Shown: positions 8,015-18,370 of the stretch, in pieces
Position numbering within the stretch: the first letter of the stretch is position 1
Layout: every line of letters starts with the position of its first letter
Source: Frondihabitans peucedani
GTDB taxonomy: Bacteria; Actinomycetota; Actinomycetes; Actinomycetales; Microbacteriaceae
Assembly (NCBI RefSeq): GCF_039537585.1
Contig: NZ_BAABAU010000001.1
Span: 1,240,001-1,304,000 of the forward strand
DNA length: 64,000 bases
Direction of reading: 5' to 3'
Notes under the pieces: model-generated
Told to the model about the DNA's origin: nothing
Database searches by the model: none
What the model saw: only the letters and a program-made list of their open reading frames with translations
Program-made: the position numbers and the translations under genes

Positions 8015-9157
8015 TCAGGCCCAGGCCATGGAGTACGACCGGGCGAGCAGTCGCTTCGCCGGGCTCGCGAGCACGAGGCCGAAGCCCGCGTCGCGCGTCA
8101 CGCGGCGGATGCCCCCGGTGGGCCGACCCATCGCCATGTTCGCCTCCGCCTGCCGCGCGGCCCGACGGGCCACCCGCATCCTGCGCGCCTCGAACTCGTC
8201 GAGTGCCGGCCCGTCGAGGTGGTCGCGGCCGACTCCCCCGACCAGGATCGGCGCCAGCTCGACGGCGTCGAGCCAGCCGAGGTTCATGCCCTGCCCGCCG
8301 ATGGGGCTGATCTCGTGACCGGCGTCGCCGATCAGGATCACGCGACCGTGCACGAGGCGCTCGGCCAGGCGTCGGCGGGTCGTGAACGAGCTGACCATCG
8401 TGCTGGTCGAGGGGTCGATCGGGCTCCCCGTCCGGGAGGTCACGAGCGCGGCGAACGACTCGGCCGTCACGCGGCCGGTCTCGCCGCCGGTGTGCGCGAC
8501 GAAGCGGCGGAGCCCGCCGGGGAGGGGGAACGACTCGACGACGCCGCCGGGCTCGAGGAACACGACCGCGTCGTCGCCCTCGCCCGTGTCGTCGCGGAAG
8601 TCGCCCATGGCGAAGGGGTCGGCGTACACGCGGAGGCTCGCCCGGATGCCGAGGAGGTGCCGGACCGCGCTCCGGGCGCCGTCCGCGCCGACGACGAAGC
8701 GGGCCACCTCGAAGACGGCCTGACCGCCGGAGCGGCCGTGGAGCCTCACCGATCCGGGATCCATGTCGTCGAGCGAGACGAGCTCGACGCCGCGCTGCAG
8801 GGCGCCGGGGGCGAGCTCGGCGAGGCGCTCCTCGATGATCGCCTCGGTGCGGTGCTGCTGGAGCGACGCGACGAAGGGGAAGTCGTCGGAGACGCCCGAG
8901 AACGACACTGTGCCGAGGACGCGCCCGCTCGTCCTGGCGATGCCGCGTCGGATCTGGACGGCCTCGTCGGCGACCCGGTCGGCGACGCCGATCTGACTGA
9001 AGGCGGCGAGCGACGGCGGGTGCACCCCGATCGCGCGCGAGAGACCGGACGCCGCGGAGCGCTTCTCCCACACGACGACGTCGAGACCCCGCTCGGCGAG
9101 GAGCGCGGCGAGGAACACGCCGACCGGCCCGCCCCCGACCACGACGACGTCACGCAC
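8015..9157 (-). CDS. FAD-dependent monooxygenase (aromatic hydroxylase type)
   Basis: Class A flavoprotein hydroxylase of 380 residues. The FAD Rossmann motif VVVVGGGPVGVFLAALLAERG opens the protein, VVGADGARSAVR is the DG motif near residue 160, and the second FAD motif GRVILIGDAGHEISPIGGQG lies near residue 280. The GTG start lies inside the end of the methyltransferase gene (8-nt overlap), so both are translated from the same operon. It probably hydroxylates the phenolic product of the type III PKS; that role is inferred from context. Confidence 0.88.
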   Translation of the reverse strand: MRDVVVVGGGPVGVFLAALLAERGLDVVVWEKRSAASGLSRAIGVHPPSLAAFSQIGVADRVADEAVQIRRGIARTSGRVLGTVSFSGVSDDFPFVASLQQHRTEAIIEERLAELAPGALQRGVELVSLDDMDPGSVRLHGRSGGQAVFEVARFVVGADGARSAVRHLLGIRASLRVYADPFAMGDFRDDTGEGDDAVVFLEPGGVVESFPLPGGLRRFVAHTGGETGRVTAESFAALVTSRTGSPIDPSTSTMVSSFTTRRRLAERLVHGRVILIGDAGHEISPIGGQGMNLGWLDAVELAPILVGGVGRDHLDGPALDEFEARRMRVARRAARQAEANMAMGRPTGGIRRVTRDAGFGLVLASPAKRLLARSYSMAWA

Positions 9158-9875
9158 TCGGGACGGCTCTCCGCGCCGCGTCGAACGTCAGCAGCACGCG
9201 GAACGGCCACTGGCTCTCCACGCGCCACCCCTCGGGCGCCTCGCGTCGGAGCTCGCGCGGCGTGTAGCTCCGCCGGATCGACAGGAGACCGTCGTCGTGG
9301 ATGAACGAGCCGCGGAACGTGCCGGTCGTGGCGACGGCGTACGCGGCGTACGCGAGACGCGCGCGAGCGATGTCGTTGTGGATGACGAGCCTCCGGGCCA
9401 GGTGTTCGCTGTCGCGCAGCAGCCCCTCGAGGGTGGCGGGCTCGAGGTGGTGCAGCACGTGGTTCGACACTACGAGGTCGAACTCGCGCCCCGCGTCAAC
9501 CAGATCGCGACTCGCCGTCCGCTCGAAGACCACTCCAGGCAGCGGCGGCAGGGCCGAGGCGTAGGCGAAGGCCCGCTCGTCGGGATCGATCGCCGTGACC
9601 TCGACGGGATGGCCGTCCCTGGCTGCCCAGGTGGCCAGGCTGCGGGCGACGTCGCCGCCCCCGGACCCGATGTCGAGAATCGTGAGCGGGACGGCGGAGG
9701 CCCGGGCGAGCGGGGCGATCCTGCGCCGGTAGACAGCATGCCAGCCCGAGACGACGCGGTTGACGAGCGCGAAGTGGCCGTACGTCTTCGTCAGGGCGTC
9801 GTCGTCGCACTCGGGGTCGTCCATGAGCTCGAGCGCGCTGGTCTCGCGCCGGCGGAGATCGACGGCCGCGCTCAT
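9150..9875 (-). CDS. SAM-dependent methyltransferase of the type III PKS operon
   Basis: Class I methyltransferase of 241 residues with the SAM motif LTILDIGSGGGDVARSLA, an acidic ribose-binding position in VTAIDPDERAF, and the post-motif FDLVVSNHVLHHLEP. The ATG overlaps the polyketide synthase stop as ATGA (9872-9875). Its position between the synthase and a hydroxylase suggests O- or C-methylation of an alkylresorcinol/alkylpyrone-like product; the site cannot be read from sequence. Confidence 0.85.
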   Translation of the reverse strand: MSAAVDLRRRETSALELMDDPECDDDALTKTYGHFALVNRVVSGWHAVYRRRIAPLARASAVPLTILDIGSGGGDVARSLATWAARDGHPVEVTAIDPDERAFAYASALPPLPGVVFERTASRDLVDAGREFDLVVSNHVLHHLEPATLEGLLRDSEHLARRLVIHNDIARARLAYAAYAVATTGTFRGSFIHDDGLLSIRRSYTPRELRREAPEGWRVESQWPFRVLLTFDAARRAVPSA

Positions 9876-11047
9876 GCGGCCGGGTGCGGGACCGGCCGGC
9901 GGTGCGCCGAGGGCCGGTGCGACGGGGAGGCCGGGGCCTTCTCCCGCCGGAGTGTCAGGCGGGCGGACTCGACGGTGAGGCCGGGGCCGAAGGCGAGGGC
10001 GGCGACGTGCCGGGTGACACCGGGGCCGGGGGCGTCGTGCAGGATCCTGCGCAGGATGAAGAGGACGGTCGCGCTCGACATGTTCCCGAACTCGCGGAGG
10101 ACGCCGCGCGACGGGGCCAGCTGCTCGTCCGACAGCTCGAGGGCGGTCTGCACGCGGTCGAGGATGCTCCGGCCGCCCGGGTGGATCGCCCAGGCGTCGA
10201 CGTCGACGGGACGGGTGCTGCCGAGCAGGGGCTGCACGAACTCGCCGACGCTCTGGCCGATGATCCGGGGCACGTAGCTCGAGAGGACCATGTCGAAGCC
10301 GTGGTCGCCGATGGTCCAGGCCATCTCGTCGGCACCCTCGGTGATGACGGTGCTGCGGAACGCGTCGAGGTCGAGGACGGGCGTGCCCTCCGGTGCCAAT
10401 CGGGCGGTGACGACCGCAGCTGCGGCTCCGTCGGCGAACACGGACGCGGCGACGATGGTGTCGGGGTCGTCCTCGACGTGGAGGTGGAGGGAGCAGAGCT
10501 CGACGCAGACCACCAGGACGACGGCCGACGGGTCGGCGCGGCAGAACTGCTCGGCCATGCGGAGCGCAGGGAAGGCCGCGTAGCAGCCCAGGAAACCGAG
10601 GTGGTAGCGCTGCGTCGACGGCGAGAGCCCCAGGCCGCGGACGACGGCGAGGTCGACGCCGGGTGCCGAGAAGCCGGTGCAGGAGGCGGTGATCACGTGG
10701 GTGACGTCGCCGGGGTCGAGATCGCGCGCCCCCTCGGAGCCGAGGGCCCTCGCCGCTGCGTCGACGGCGAGCGGCCCGGCGGAGGCGACGTAGACGTCGT
10801 TGCGCGCGCCGGTGCCCGGGGCCCTCTCGGCGGGCTCGAGATACGCAGGATGCGGGTTCTCGGCCGACGGGACGAGCTCGTCGAGCACGGTGTGGCGGGT
10901 GTCGATGGCGGAGGCGTCGAAGGCGGCGGTGACGAGACGCCGACCCAGCCGGCCGAAGACGCCGGTGCCGGCGAGGACGTCGCGGAGCTCGCTCTGGACG
11001 ACGACGGGGGCGGGCACGGCGGTCTCGATGCTGCGGATGGCGACCAT
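9872..11047 (-). CDS. Type III polyketide synthase (chalcone/alkylresorcinol synthase family)
   Basis: Homodimeric thiolase-fold enzyme of 391 residues that extends an acyl-CoA with malonyl-CoA and cyclises the chain. The nucleophile is the Cys in HVITASCTGFSAPGVD (near residue 127), the His is in AWAIHPGGRSILDRV, and the Asn is in EFGNMSSATVLFIL, completing the Cys-His-Asn triad. It is the first gene of a three-gene operon with overlapping stops and starts. The closest known type is bacterial alkylresorcinol or alkylpyrone synthases; starter unit unknown. Confidence 0.93.
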   Translation of the reverse strand: MVAIRSIETAVPAPVVVQSELRDVLAGTGVFGRLGRRLVTAAFDASAIDTRHTVLDELVPSAENPHPAYLEPAERAPGTGARNDVYVASAGPLAVDAAARALGSEGARDLDPGDVTHVITASCTGFSAPGVDLAVVRGLGLSPSTQRYHLGFLGCYAAFPALRMAEQFCRADPSAVVLVVCVELCSLHLHVEDDPDTIVAASVFADGAAAAVVTARLAPEGTPVLDLDAFRSTVITEGADEMAWTIGDHGFDMVLSSYVPRIIGQSVGEFVQPLLGSTRPVDVDAWAIHPGGRSILDRVQTALELSDEQLAPSRGVLREFGNMSSATVLFILRRILHDAPGPGVTRHVAALAFGPGLTVESARLTLRREKAPASPSHRPSAHRRPVPHPAA

Positions 11048-11147
11048 GCGTCATGGTATCTCCGGGCGGAGGGAACCGGTTCAGGGACGGGGCGGGGGTT
11101 GACGCGCCGACTGCGGCGGGACAGGCCGCCGGACGACCCCCGCCTCT

Positions 11148-11198
11148 GCGGCGCCTCTCGGTCAGGCGCCGCTGCGGCGCCTCTCGGTCAGGCGCCGC
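11148..11198. repeat. Tandem pair of identical 25-nt hairpins
   Basis: The unit (a 9-bp stem GCGGCGCCT / AGGCGCCGC with loop ctcggtc) occurs twice, 11148-11172 and 11174-11198, with a 26-bp period. The pair lies between the divergent type III PKS gene and the aquaporin-like gene, right before the latter. Each copy can fold on either strand. It may be a duplicated protein-binding palindrome or a small transcription barrier. Confidence 0.75.
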
Positions 11199-11213
11199 TG
11201 CTTGCATGAGCCC

Positions 11214-12056
11214 ATGCCCCGAGCATCGCCGCCCCGGTCCGGCCTCCACCCCGTCGAGTGGCTCTGCGAGCTGGTCGGCACCGCCGTCGTCCTGCTCGTC
11301 GGCATCTCGGCCGTCTGCTTCGACATGGCGGGCTCCTCGCCGATCGGGGAGCTCCCGCACACGTGGCGGCTCCTCCTGACCGGGCTGGTCTTCGCCGGGA
11401 CCGGCAGCCTGGTCGCCGTGAGCCCTCTCGGTCGACGCTCCGGGGCCCACCTGAACCCGGTCGTGACCCTCGCCTTCTGGACGCAGCGGAAGGTCCACTG
11501 GCACGACCTCGCGGGGTACACGGCCGCCCAGTGCGTCGGGGCCCTCCTCGGCACCCTCGTCGCGCACGGCCTCTGGCAGCACACCGCCGACACGGTCTCC
11601 GACGGCGCCACCAGCCCGGGCCCCGGCGTCCAGGACCTCGCGGCCGTCGCCCTCGAGGCCGGCATGACGGCGTGCCTCCTGCTGGCCATCCTGTTCATGA
11701 CCAGCCACCGGCGGACCGCCCGCTTCACTCCCCTGCTGCTCTGGCTGCTCATCGCCGCGTTCGTCTGGCGGCTCTCCGCCTTCACCGGGACGAGCATGAA
11801 CCCGGCGCGGAGCCTCGGGCCCGCCCTCGTCGCGCCCGACCTCGGCCCGTACTGGATCTACATCGCGGGGCCGCTGCTCGGCACAGCCGTCGCGGTCGGC
11901 CTCTTCGCGCTGGCTCGGAACGCGGACGTGCTGACCACGAAGCTGTTCCACGATCCGCGGTACCGGTCGACCATGGCGTCGACGCTCCCGATCGCGGGGG
12001 CGAATGCGCGGGATGCGCTGACGCTGAGAGACGGGCCACGACGGGCCTTGCGGTAG
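11214..12056 (+). CDS. MIP/aquaporin family channel
   Basis: Polytopic channel of 280 residues with six spans and the two half-helix signatures of the MIP family: HLNPVVT in the first half (NPV instead of NPA) and SMNPARSLGPAL in the second. The channel conducts water or small neutral solutes. The ATG at 11214 is chosen; a TTG four codons earlier also fits. The stop codon overlaps the 3' end of the adjoining tRNA-Met gene on the other strand by 3 nt. The C-terminal ~40 residues after the last span are basic and unlike the family core. Confidence 0.85.
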   Translation: MPRASPPRSGLHPVEWLCELVGTAVVLLVGISAVCFDMAGSSPIGELPHTWRLLLTGLVFAGTGSLVAVSPLGRRSGAHLNPVVTLAFWTQRKVHWHDLAGYTAAQCVGALLGTLVAHGLWQHTADTVSDGATSPGPGVQDLAAVALEAGMTACLLLAILFMTSHRRTARFTPLLLWLLIAAFVWRLSAFTGTSMNPARSLGPALVAPDLGPYWIYIAGPLLGTAVAVGLFALARNADVLTTKLFHDPRYRSTMASTLPIAGANARDALTLRDGPRRALR

Positions 12057-12127
12057 CGAGGGCGGGACTCGAACCCGCGACACCACGATTATGAGCCGTG
12101 TGCTCTAACCAACTGAGCTACCCCGCC
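12054..12127 (-). tRNA. tRNA-Met (CAT)
   Basis: The minus strand reads GGCGGGGTAGCTCAGTTGG at the 5' end, an anticodon loop CTCATAA (anticodon CAT), a T-arm GCGGG-TTCGAGT-CCCGC, and an acceptor with two G.U pairs and discriminator A. The first acceptor pair is G-U rather than the C-A mismatch of initiator tRNA, so this is an elongator-type Met tRNA; an Ile-lysidine (k2C) identity is possible and cannot be excluded by eye. Confidence 0.93.
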
Positions 12128-12191
12128 GCACCGACCGGAGCCGGAGCCTCTCAGACGCGACCGATGAGACCGGCCCCGCCGTGATCGGCAG

Positions 12192-12263
<72 letters not shown>

Positions 12264-12364
12264 GTGACCTGTTCGCCAGGGCCCTTCCGGCCCGGCGATT
12301 GGCACCAGACGACAATAGCAGGCTCAGGGGGCCTGCCGTGACACGTGACGCCGGAGGGACGGAA

Positions 12365-12394
12365 CCCGCGCGGCGGCCGGGACCGCCGCGCGGG
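12365..12394 (-). terminator. Rho-independent-like hairpin after the aldo/keto reductase
   Basis: A perfect 12-bp stem CCCGCGCGGCGG / CCGCCGCGCGGG with a 6-nt loop starts 7 nt beyond the stop codon at 12401. The following bases are TTCCGTCC on the minus strand. It separates the reductase from the tRNA genes. Confidence 0.7.
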
Positions 12395-12400
12395 ATGCGT

Positions 12401-13375
12401 CTAGGCCGAGACGGTCTCCGAGGCGGCGGTGAGCGCGTCGACCTCGTCGCCGGTGAGCTCCAGCGAGGCGGCCTCGAGGAGGTCGGGAAGCTGCTCGAGG
12501 GTGCGGGCGCTCGCGATCGGTGCGGCCACGGACGGCTGCGCGAGGAGCCAGGCGAGGGAGACGCTCGTGACGCTCGTGCCGTGACTCTCGGCGATCCTGT
12601 CGAGCTCGGCCAGCACGCGGCGGCCTCTGTCGTCGAGGTAGGCCGAGGCGCCCTCCGAGCGGGGGCTGTCGACCGAGACGCCGTCGCGGTACTTGCCGGT
12701 CAGGAAGCCGCTGGCGAGCGACGAGTAGGGCAGCACCGACACGTTCTCGGCGAGCGCCACCTCGGCGACCGTGGGCCCTCCGCCGCCGCCCTCGACGTCG
12801 TCGCGCTCGACGAGGCTGTACTTGTTCTGGATCGCCACGTACTTCGACAGGTTCTCCGACTCGGCGAAGCGGAGGGCCTGCTCGAGCCGCTGGCCGGAGA
12901 AGTTCGAGGCGCCGATCGTCCGGACCCTGCCCTGGTCGACCTGCTCGTGGAGAGCCTCGACGGCCTCCTCGACGGGACGGTCGGTGAAGTCGCGGTGGGC
13001 GTAGTAGAGGTCGATGCGGTCGGTCCCGAGGCGCTCGAGGGAGGCCTCGACGGCGCGGCGGACGACGTCCCGCGAGGTGCCCTCCGTGCCTCGGAGCATG
13101 CCGACCTTGGTCGCGATGACGAGGTCGTCGCGGTTGCCGCGGGCGGCCATCCAGCGGCCGATGATCGCCTCCGACTCCCCGCCGGAGTTGCCGGGGACCC
13201 AGGCCGAGTAGACGTCGGCGGTGTCGATGAAGTTGCCGCCGGCCGCGACGTACGCGTCGAGGACGGCGAAGGACGTCTCCTCGTCGGAGGTCCAGCCGAA
13301 GACGTTGCCGCCGAGGTTGATCGGGAAGACGCTGAGATCGCTCTCGCCGAGGGTGATCCTGGGGGCTTCTGTCAT
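12401..13375 (-). CDS. Aldo/keto reductase (paralog 1)
   Basis: NADPH-dependent (alpha/beta)8 oxidoreductase of 324 residues. The catalytic tetrad can be followed: Asp and Tyr in FIDTADVYSAW, Lys in LVIATKVGM, His in LYYAHRDF. The cofactor-binding end shows PYSSLASGFLTGKYRDG and PIASARTLEQLPDLLEAA. It shares GNSGGESEAIIGRW and other long stretches with the reductase at 14038-15003, so the two are paralogs. The physiological carbonyl substrate is unknown. Confidence 0.9.
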   Translation of the reverse strand: MTEAPRITLGESDLSVFPINLGGNVFGWTSDEETSFAVLDAYVAAGGNFIDTADVYSAWVPGNSGGESEAIIGRWMAARGNRDDLVIATKVGMLRGTEGTSRDVVRRAVEASLERLGTDRIDLYYAHRDFTDRPVEEAVEALHEQVDQGRVRTIGASNFSGQRLEQALRFAESENLSKYVAIQNKYSLVERDDVEGGGGGPTVAEVALAENVSVLPYSSLASGFLTGKYRDGVSVDSPRSEGASAYLDDRGRRVLAELDRIAESHGTSVTSVSLAWLLAQPSVAAPIASARTLEQLPDLLEAASLELTGDEVDALTAASETVSA

Positions 13376-13477
13376 GAGTGTGCTCCTTCGTGTCGCGGGG
13401 GTCGTCCTCGAGACAACACCGACGGGCGCCCGGTGTTCCCGACCGGCTCCCAGGACCACCGGGGGCAGGATCGGGGC

Positions 13478-14041
13478 ATGCACAGCATCGAGCTCCTCCT
13501 CGACCCGGCCACCGACGACGCCGTCCGCGGACAGTGGCGCCGGCTCGCGGACGCGGGTCTCCCCAGCCAGGCGCGGCACACGGGCGCCTCGAACGCCCCG
13601 CACGTCACCCTGGTGGCCGCCGAGACCCTGACCGACGCGCACGACGCCGAGCTGGAGGACCTGTTCCAGGCGCTCCCCCTGCGCGTCTCGTTCGGCGGAC
13701 TCGTGGTCTTCGGGCGACCGCCGCGGGGGCTGGTGCTGGCCCGCGGGATCGCGGTGAGCGAGGCGATCCTGCGCCTGCAGAGACGCGTGCACGAGCTCGC
13801 GAGCGGCACTCCCGCCCTGGCCCCGCACGGAGTGGCCTCTCACGGCCTCCCGGGCGACTGGACGCCGCACGTGACGCTCGGGTCGCGATTGACGCCCGAG
13901 GAGCTCGCGCGCGCCGTCGAGGTGCTGGGCGAGGAGCCCGATCCTGCGACGGGGTCGTTCGTGGCGGCCCGCCGGTGGGACAGCACGGCGAAGTCGATCA
14001 CCGCGCTCGGCGGCGCCCGAGGGGACGCTGCGACGGGCTAG
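13478..14041 (+). CDS. 2'-5' RNA ligase family (2H phosphoesterase) protein
   Basis: Two His-x-Thr motifs, PHVTLVA near residue 30 and PHVTLGS near residue 130, define the 2H phosphoesterase superfamily; proteins of this type cleave or seal 2',5' or 2',3'-cyclic phosphate ends. The product has 187 residues, the usual length. It runs opposite to and between two aldo/keto reductase genes, overlapping the second one's stop by 4 nt. The substrate cannot be deduced. Confidence 0.82.
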   Translation: MHSIELLLDPATDDAVRGQWRRLADAGLPSQARHTGASNAPHVTLVAAETLTDAHDAELEDLFQALPLRVSFGGLVVFGRPPRGLVLARGIAVSEAILRLQRRVHELASGTPALAPHGVASHGLPGDWTPHVTLGSRLTPEELARAVEVLGEEPDPATGSFVAARRWDSTAKSITALGGARGDAATG

Positions 14042-15003
14042 GCGGCAGGCCGGTCGGACACGCGGGAGAGCTCCTCGAGCTCCGCTTGGGACAGGTCGAT
14101 GCGCGCGGCGTCGAGCAGGGTCTCGAGCTGCGTCGTCGAGCGGGCGCTCGCGAGCGCCCCGACGACGTTCTGACGCGACGCCAGCCAGGCGATCGCGACG
14201 GCAGCAGGCGACACGCGGTGCCGCTCGGCGATGACCGTCATCGCGTCGAGGACCTCGGTGTTCTCGGGCGTCAGGTAGCTCATGGCCCGGCCGCCGCGGG
14301 GCGAGTCGCCGCGGGCGCCCTCGTCGCGGTACTTGCCGGTCAGGAACCCGCTCGCGAGCGACGAGTGCGGCAGGACCGCGAGCCCGAAGTGGTCGACGAT
14401 CGGCGCGACATCGGTCTCGAAGTCGGCCCGGCGTACGAGGTTGTAGGCGGACTGCACGGCGGCGAAGGGGTGCAGGTGCTCGCTGTCGGCGATGGCGAGG
14501 GCCTGGCGGAGGCGCCTACCGGTGTAGTTCGACGCCGCCGGGTAGCGGATCTTGCCCTCGTCGACCAGCTCGCTGAGCGCGGCGACGGTCTCGTCGAGCG
14601 GGGTCTCGTCGTCGTCGAAGTGGGCGAAGTACAGGTCGATGCGGTCGGTCCGGAGCCGTCGGAGCGACGCCTCCACCCCGCGGCGGATGCTGTCGCGCGT
14701 CAGCCCCGGCGCATCGGGGTGCTGGCCGACCTTCGTGCTCAGGATGACGCGGTCGCGGTTTCCGGGCCGGGCCAGCCAGCGCCCGATGATGGTCTCCGAC
14801 TCCCCGCCGGAGTTGCCGGGAAGCCACACCGAGTAGACGTCCGCCGTGTCGATGACGGTGCCCCCGTCGGCCGTGAACTCGTCGAGGATCGCCAGAGCGG
14901 TCGGAGCCCCCACCGTCCACCCGAAGACGTTGGTGCCGAGCGCGAGGGGGAAGGGCCGTTCGTGCTCGGGGAAGAGGTCGGGGAGGAGGATCAGAGGGTC
15001 CAA
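14038..15003 (-). CDS. Aldo/keto reductase (paralog 2)
   Basis: Second aldo/keto reductase, 321 residues, with the tetrad residues in VIDTADVYSVW, VILSTKVGQ and LYFAHFDD, and the NADP motif GALASARSTTQLETLL. It starts at a TTG (15003) since no ATG or GTG suits the N-terminus PLALGTNVFGWTVG. The resemblance to the gene at 12401 suggests an old tandem duplication later split by the 2H phosphoesterase gene. Its stop overlaps that gene's stop by 4 nt. Confidence 0.88.
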   Translation of the reverse strand: MDPLILLPDLFPEHERPFPLALGTNVFGWTVGAPTALAILDEFTADGGTVIDTADVYSVWLPGNSGGESETIIGRWLARPGNRDRVILSTKVGQHPDAPGLTRDSIRRGVEASLRRLRTDRIDLYFAHFDDDETPLDETVAALSELVDEGKIRYPAASNYTGRRLRQALAIADSEHLHPFAAVQSAYNLVRRADFETDVAPIVDHFGLAVLPHSSLASGFLTGKYRDEGARGDSPRGGRAMSYLTPENTEVLDAMTVIAERHRVSPAAVAIAWLASRQNVVGALASARSTTQLETLLDAARIDLSQAELEELSRVSDRPAA

Positions 15004-15101
15004 TCGTCGGGTCGACCCACGATATCCGATGCACAGGCAGCCCTCGCGCGACTGTTCGCAATGCGCGATCCTGCGCCGCCCCGCTGTCGTATCGTGTGAG
15101 C

Positions 15102-16820
<1,719 letters not shown>

Positions 16821-16893
16821 CGGTTCTGCTGCTGCGGCCGCTGTAGGCGCCGCTACTGCCGCTGCTACTGCCGCTGCTGCGGGGGCGGCTGCT

Positions 16894-16951
16894 GCGGTCG
16901 GCGCCGCGCGTCGGCATCGGCACCGGTCCGCGGACAGGTGCCGTGGCCGAC
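16894..16951. repeat. REP-like palindromic element, copy A
   Basis: A 58-nt block lies in the spacer between the glucosidase and M23 peptidase genes, which converge here. It begins GCGGTCGGCGCCGC and contains a 7-bp hairpin CGGCACC / GGTGCCG around a CCGCGGAC core. A block of exactly the same length and about 84 % identity is found at 56095-56152. The neighbouring 16830-16885 is low-complexity CTGCTACTGCCG-type sequence. Confidence 0.65.
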
Positions 16952-17005
16952 CTGCGGCGCCGTGCAGGCACGACGGGATGAAGCGGGCGTCAGCCGACGG
17001 TCGCG

Positions 17006-18211
17006 TCAGCGCTGGCCGGCGTTGGCCTCGAGCCAGGGGTACGGGTCGACCGGGACGCCGTCGATGTGGATCTCGAAGTGGAGGTGGGCGCCGGTGCTGT
17101 TGCCCGTCGAGCCGACGAGGCCGACGATCTGGCCGACCTTGACCTGCTGGCCCTCGGTGACGCGGATGGACCCGGCGATCATGTGGGCGTAGACGCTCGT
17201 GATCTTCTTGCCGCCGATGGTGTGCTCGATCCACACGTTGTAGCCGAGTGCGCCGGAGCCCTGGTCGACCTTCGAGACCGTGCCGTCGGCGATGATCTGG
17301 ATCGGCGAGCCCGCACCCGGGACGAAGTCGAGCCCCTCGTGGAATGTCGAGCAGAAGCTGCAGTTGGCGACCTGCCGGGCTCCGAAGCCGCTCGAGATCG
17401 GCACGCCGACGGCGAACGGCCACTGCACAGCGGCGGTCGAGTCGTTCGTGAAGGCGCCGGTGCTGGTGTTCTTGATCGCCTGGACCTTCGAGGTGACCGA
17501 GTACCCGTCACGGTCGAGGTCTTCGCTGCTGATCGCCCCGGACGCGACGAAGTCCTGGCCGCCGACGGCGGCGGCACCGCCGGGGGTGGTGCCGGCCTCG
17601 GCGGCGGCGGCCAGCTTGACCGCGACGTGCTCGGGTGTGTCGACGAAGTAGGCGTTGGCCGGGACCGAGGTGGAGACGATGGTGGCCCCGACGAAGAGCA
17701 TGGCCGCGGCGACGCCCCAGCGGGTCGTGCGCTGCGCCGCGGTCTGGCGCCGCGCACCGCCCGAGAGGGCGGTGGTGCGCCGGCCGGCGGAGCTGCGCGG
17801 GCTGCGCTTGGCGGCCGGGGCGGCGTGCGGGCGGCCAGGGCGCTCCGCGGCGCGAGATTCGCGACGGCCGACGAGACCCTCGACGACGGCGGGCCCGTCG
17901 ACCGGGGCGGGGAGGCCCGGGCCAGCGACGACGGACGGCTCCGAGCCCACCGACGTGATGCTCGGGGTGTCGGCGATCGGGCTGGCGGCACTGGCGTCGG
18001 CGGCACCGGTGCTGTCGGACGAGGCTGTTGGGACACTGGAGACCGGGGCGGAGCCGTGCCCGGCAGCGAGCGCAGCGGCGCGCTCGAGAGCGCGGGCCTC
18101 GCGGCGGGTCATCGGAACGACCGTGGTCTCAGCCGGACGCTCCGACGTCGGGTCGTCGGACGCGCGGGGAGCGGCGCCCTCGGATTCGGCGGCAGGTCGG
18201 AGCGTCGTCAC
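17006..18211 (-). CDS. M23 family (LytM-type) metallopeptidase, membrane anchored
   Basis: Peptidoglycan endopeptidase homolog of 401 residues. A long Ala/Pro/Ser-rich cytoplasmic region of about 190 residues precedes one membrane segment (WGVAAAMLFVGATIVSTSV, ending PANA). The C-terminal LytM domain has the zinc ligands HEGLDFVPG and GAHLHFEIHIDG. The GTG at 18211 is chosen because GAGGA lies 9 nt upstream. A TACACT -10 element at 18365-18370 predicts an untranslated leader near 145 nt. It likely acts in the cell wall during growth or division; the long cytoplasmic tail is unusual. Confidence 0.88.
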   Translation of the reverse strand: MTTLRPAAESEGAAPRASDDPTSERPAETTVVPMTRREARALERAAALAAGHGSAPVSSVPTASSDSTGAADASAASPIADTPSITSVGSEPSVVAGPGLPAPVDGPAVVEGLVGRRESRAAERPGRPHAAPAAKRSPRSSAGRRTTALSGGARRQTAAQRTTRWGVAAAMLFVGATIVSTSVPANAYFVDTPEHVAVKLAAAAEAGTTPGGAAAVGGQDFVASGAISSEDLDRDGYSVTSKVQAIKNTSTGAFTNDSTAAVQWPFAVGVPISSGFGARQVANCSFCSTFHEGLDFVPGAGSPIQIIADGTVSKVDQGSGALGYNVWIEHTIGGKKITSVYAHMIAGSIRVTEGQQVKVGQIVGLVGSTGNSTGAHLHFEIHIDGVPVDPYPWLEANAGQR

Positions 18212-18364
18212 AGAGTCGATTCCTCGGGGGTCGGGGTCGTGTTGGGCTTGTTCGTCTGGCTCGTGGTGAGACCTACGTGCACACGCAGAGATCATCACCA
18301 GGAGGTCACACCGGAAGCGGGCCCCGAGACGTGAGGCCGGCGCTGCCGTGGCGGCGACTTGTCC

Positions 18365-18370
18365 AGTGTA
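18365..18370 (-). promoter_or_regulatory. Probable -10 element for the M23 peptidase gene
   Basis: TACACT reads on the minus strand in the 237-nt spacer upstream of the peptidase, with no convincing -35. If used, the 5' leader would be about 145 nt, longer than most in this window. I looked for a c-di-AMP (ydaO-type) riboswitch, which often precedes such genes in actinobacteria, and did not recognise one. Confidence 0.4.

Noticed and set aside
12054-12056. Overlap of the channel gene stop with the tRNA-Met 3' end as a sign of misassembly
   Set aside because: The overlap is 3 nt on opposite strands, and both features are otherwise intact, so it is simply tight packing.
16825-16890. CTGCTACTGCCG-type stretch as a coding or regulatory repeat
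   Set aside because: It is low-complexity GC-rich sequence after a stop codon with no stable frame or ribosome site.
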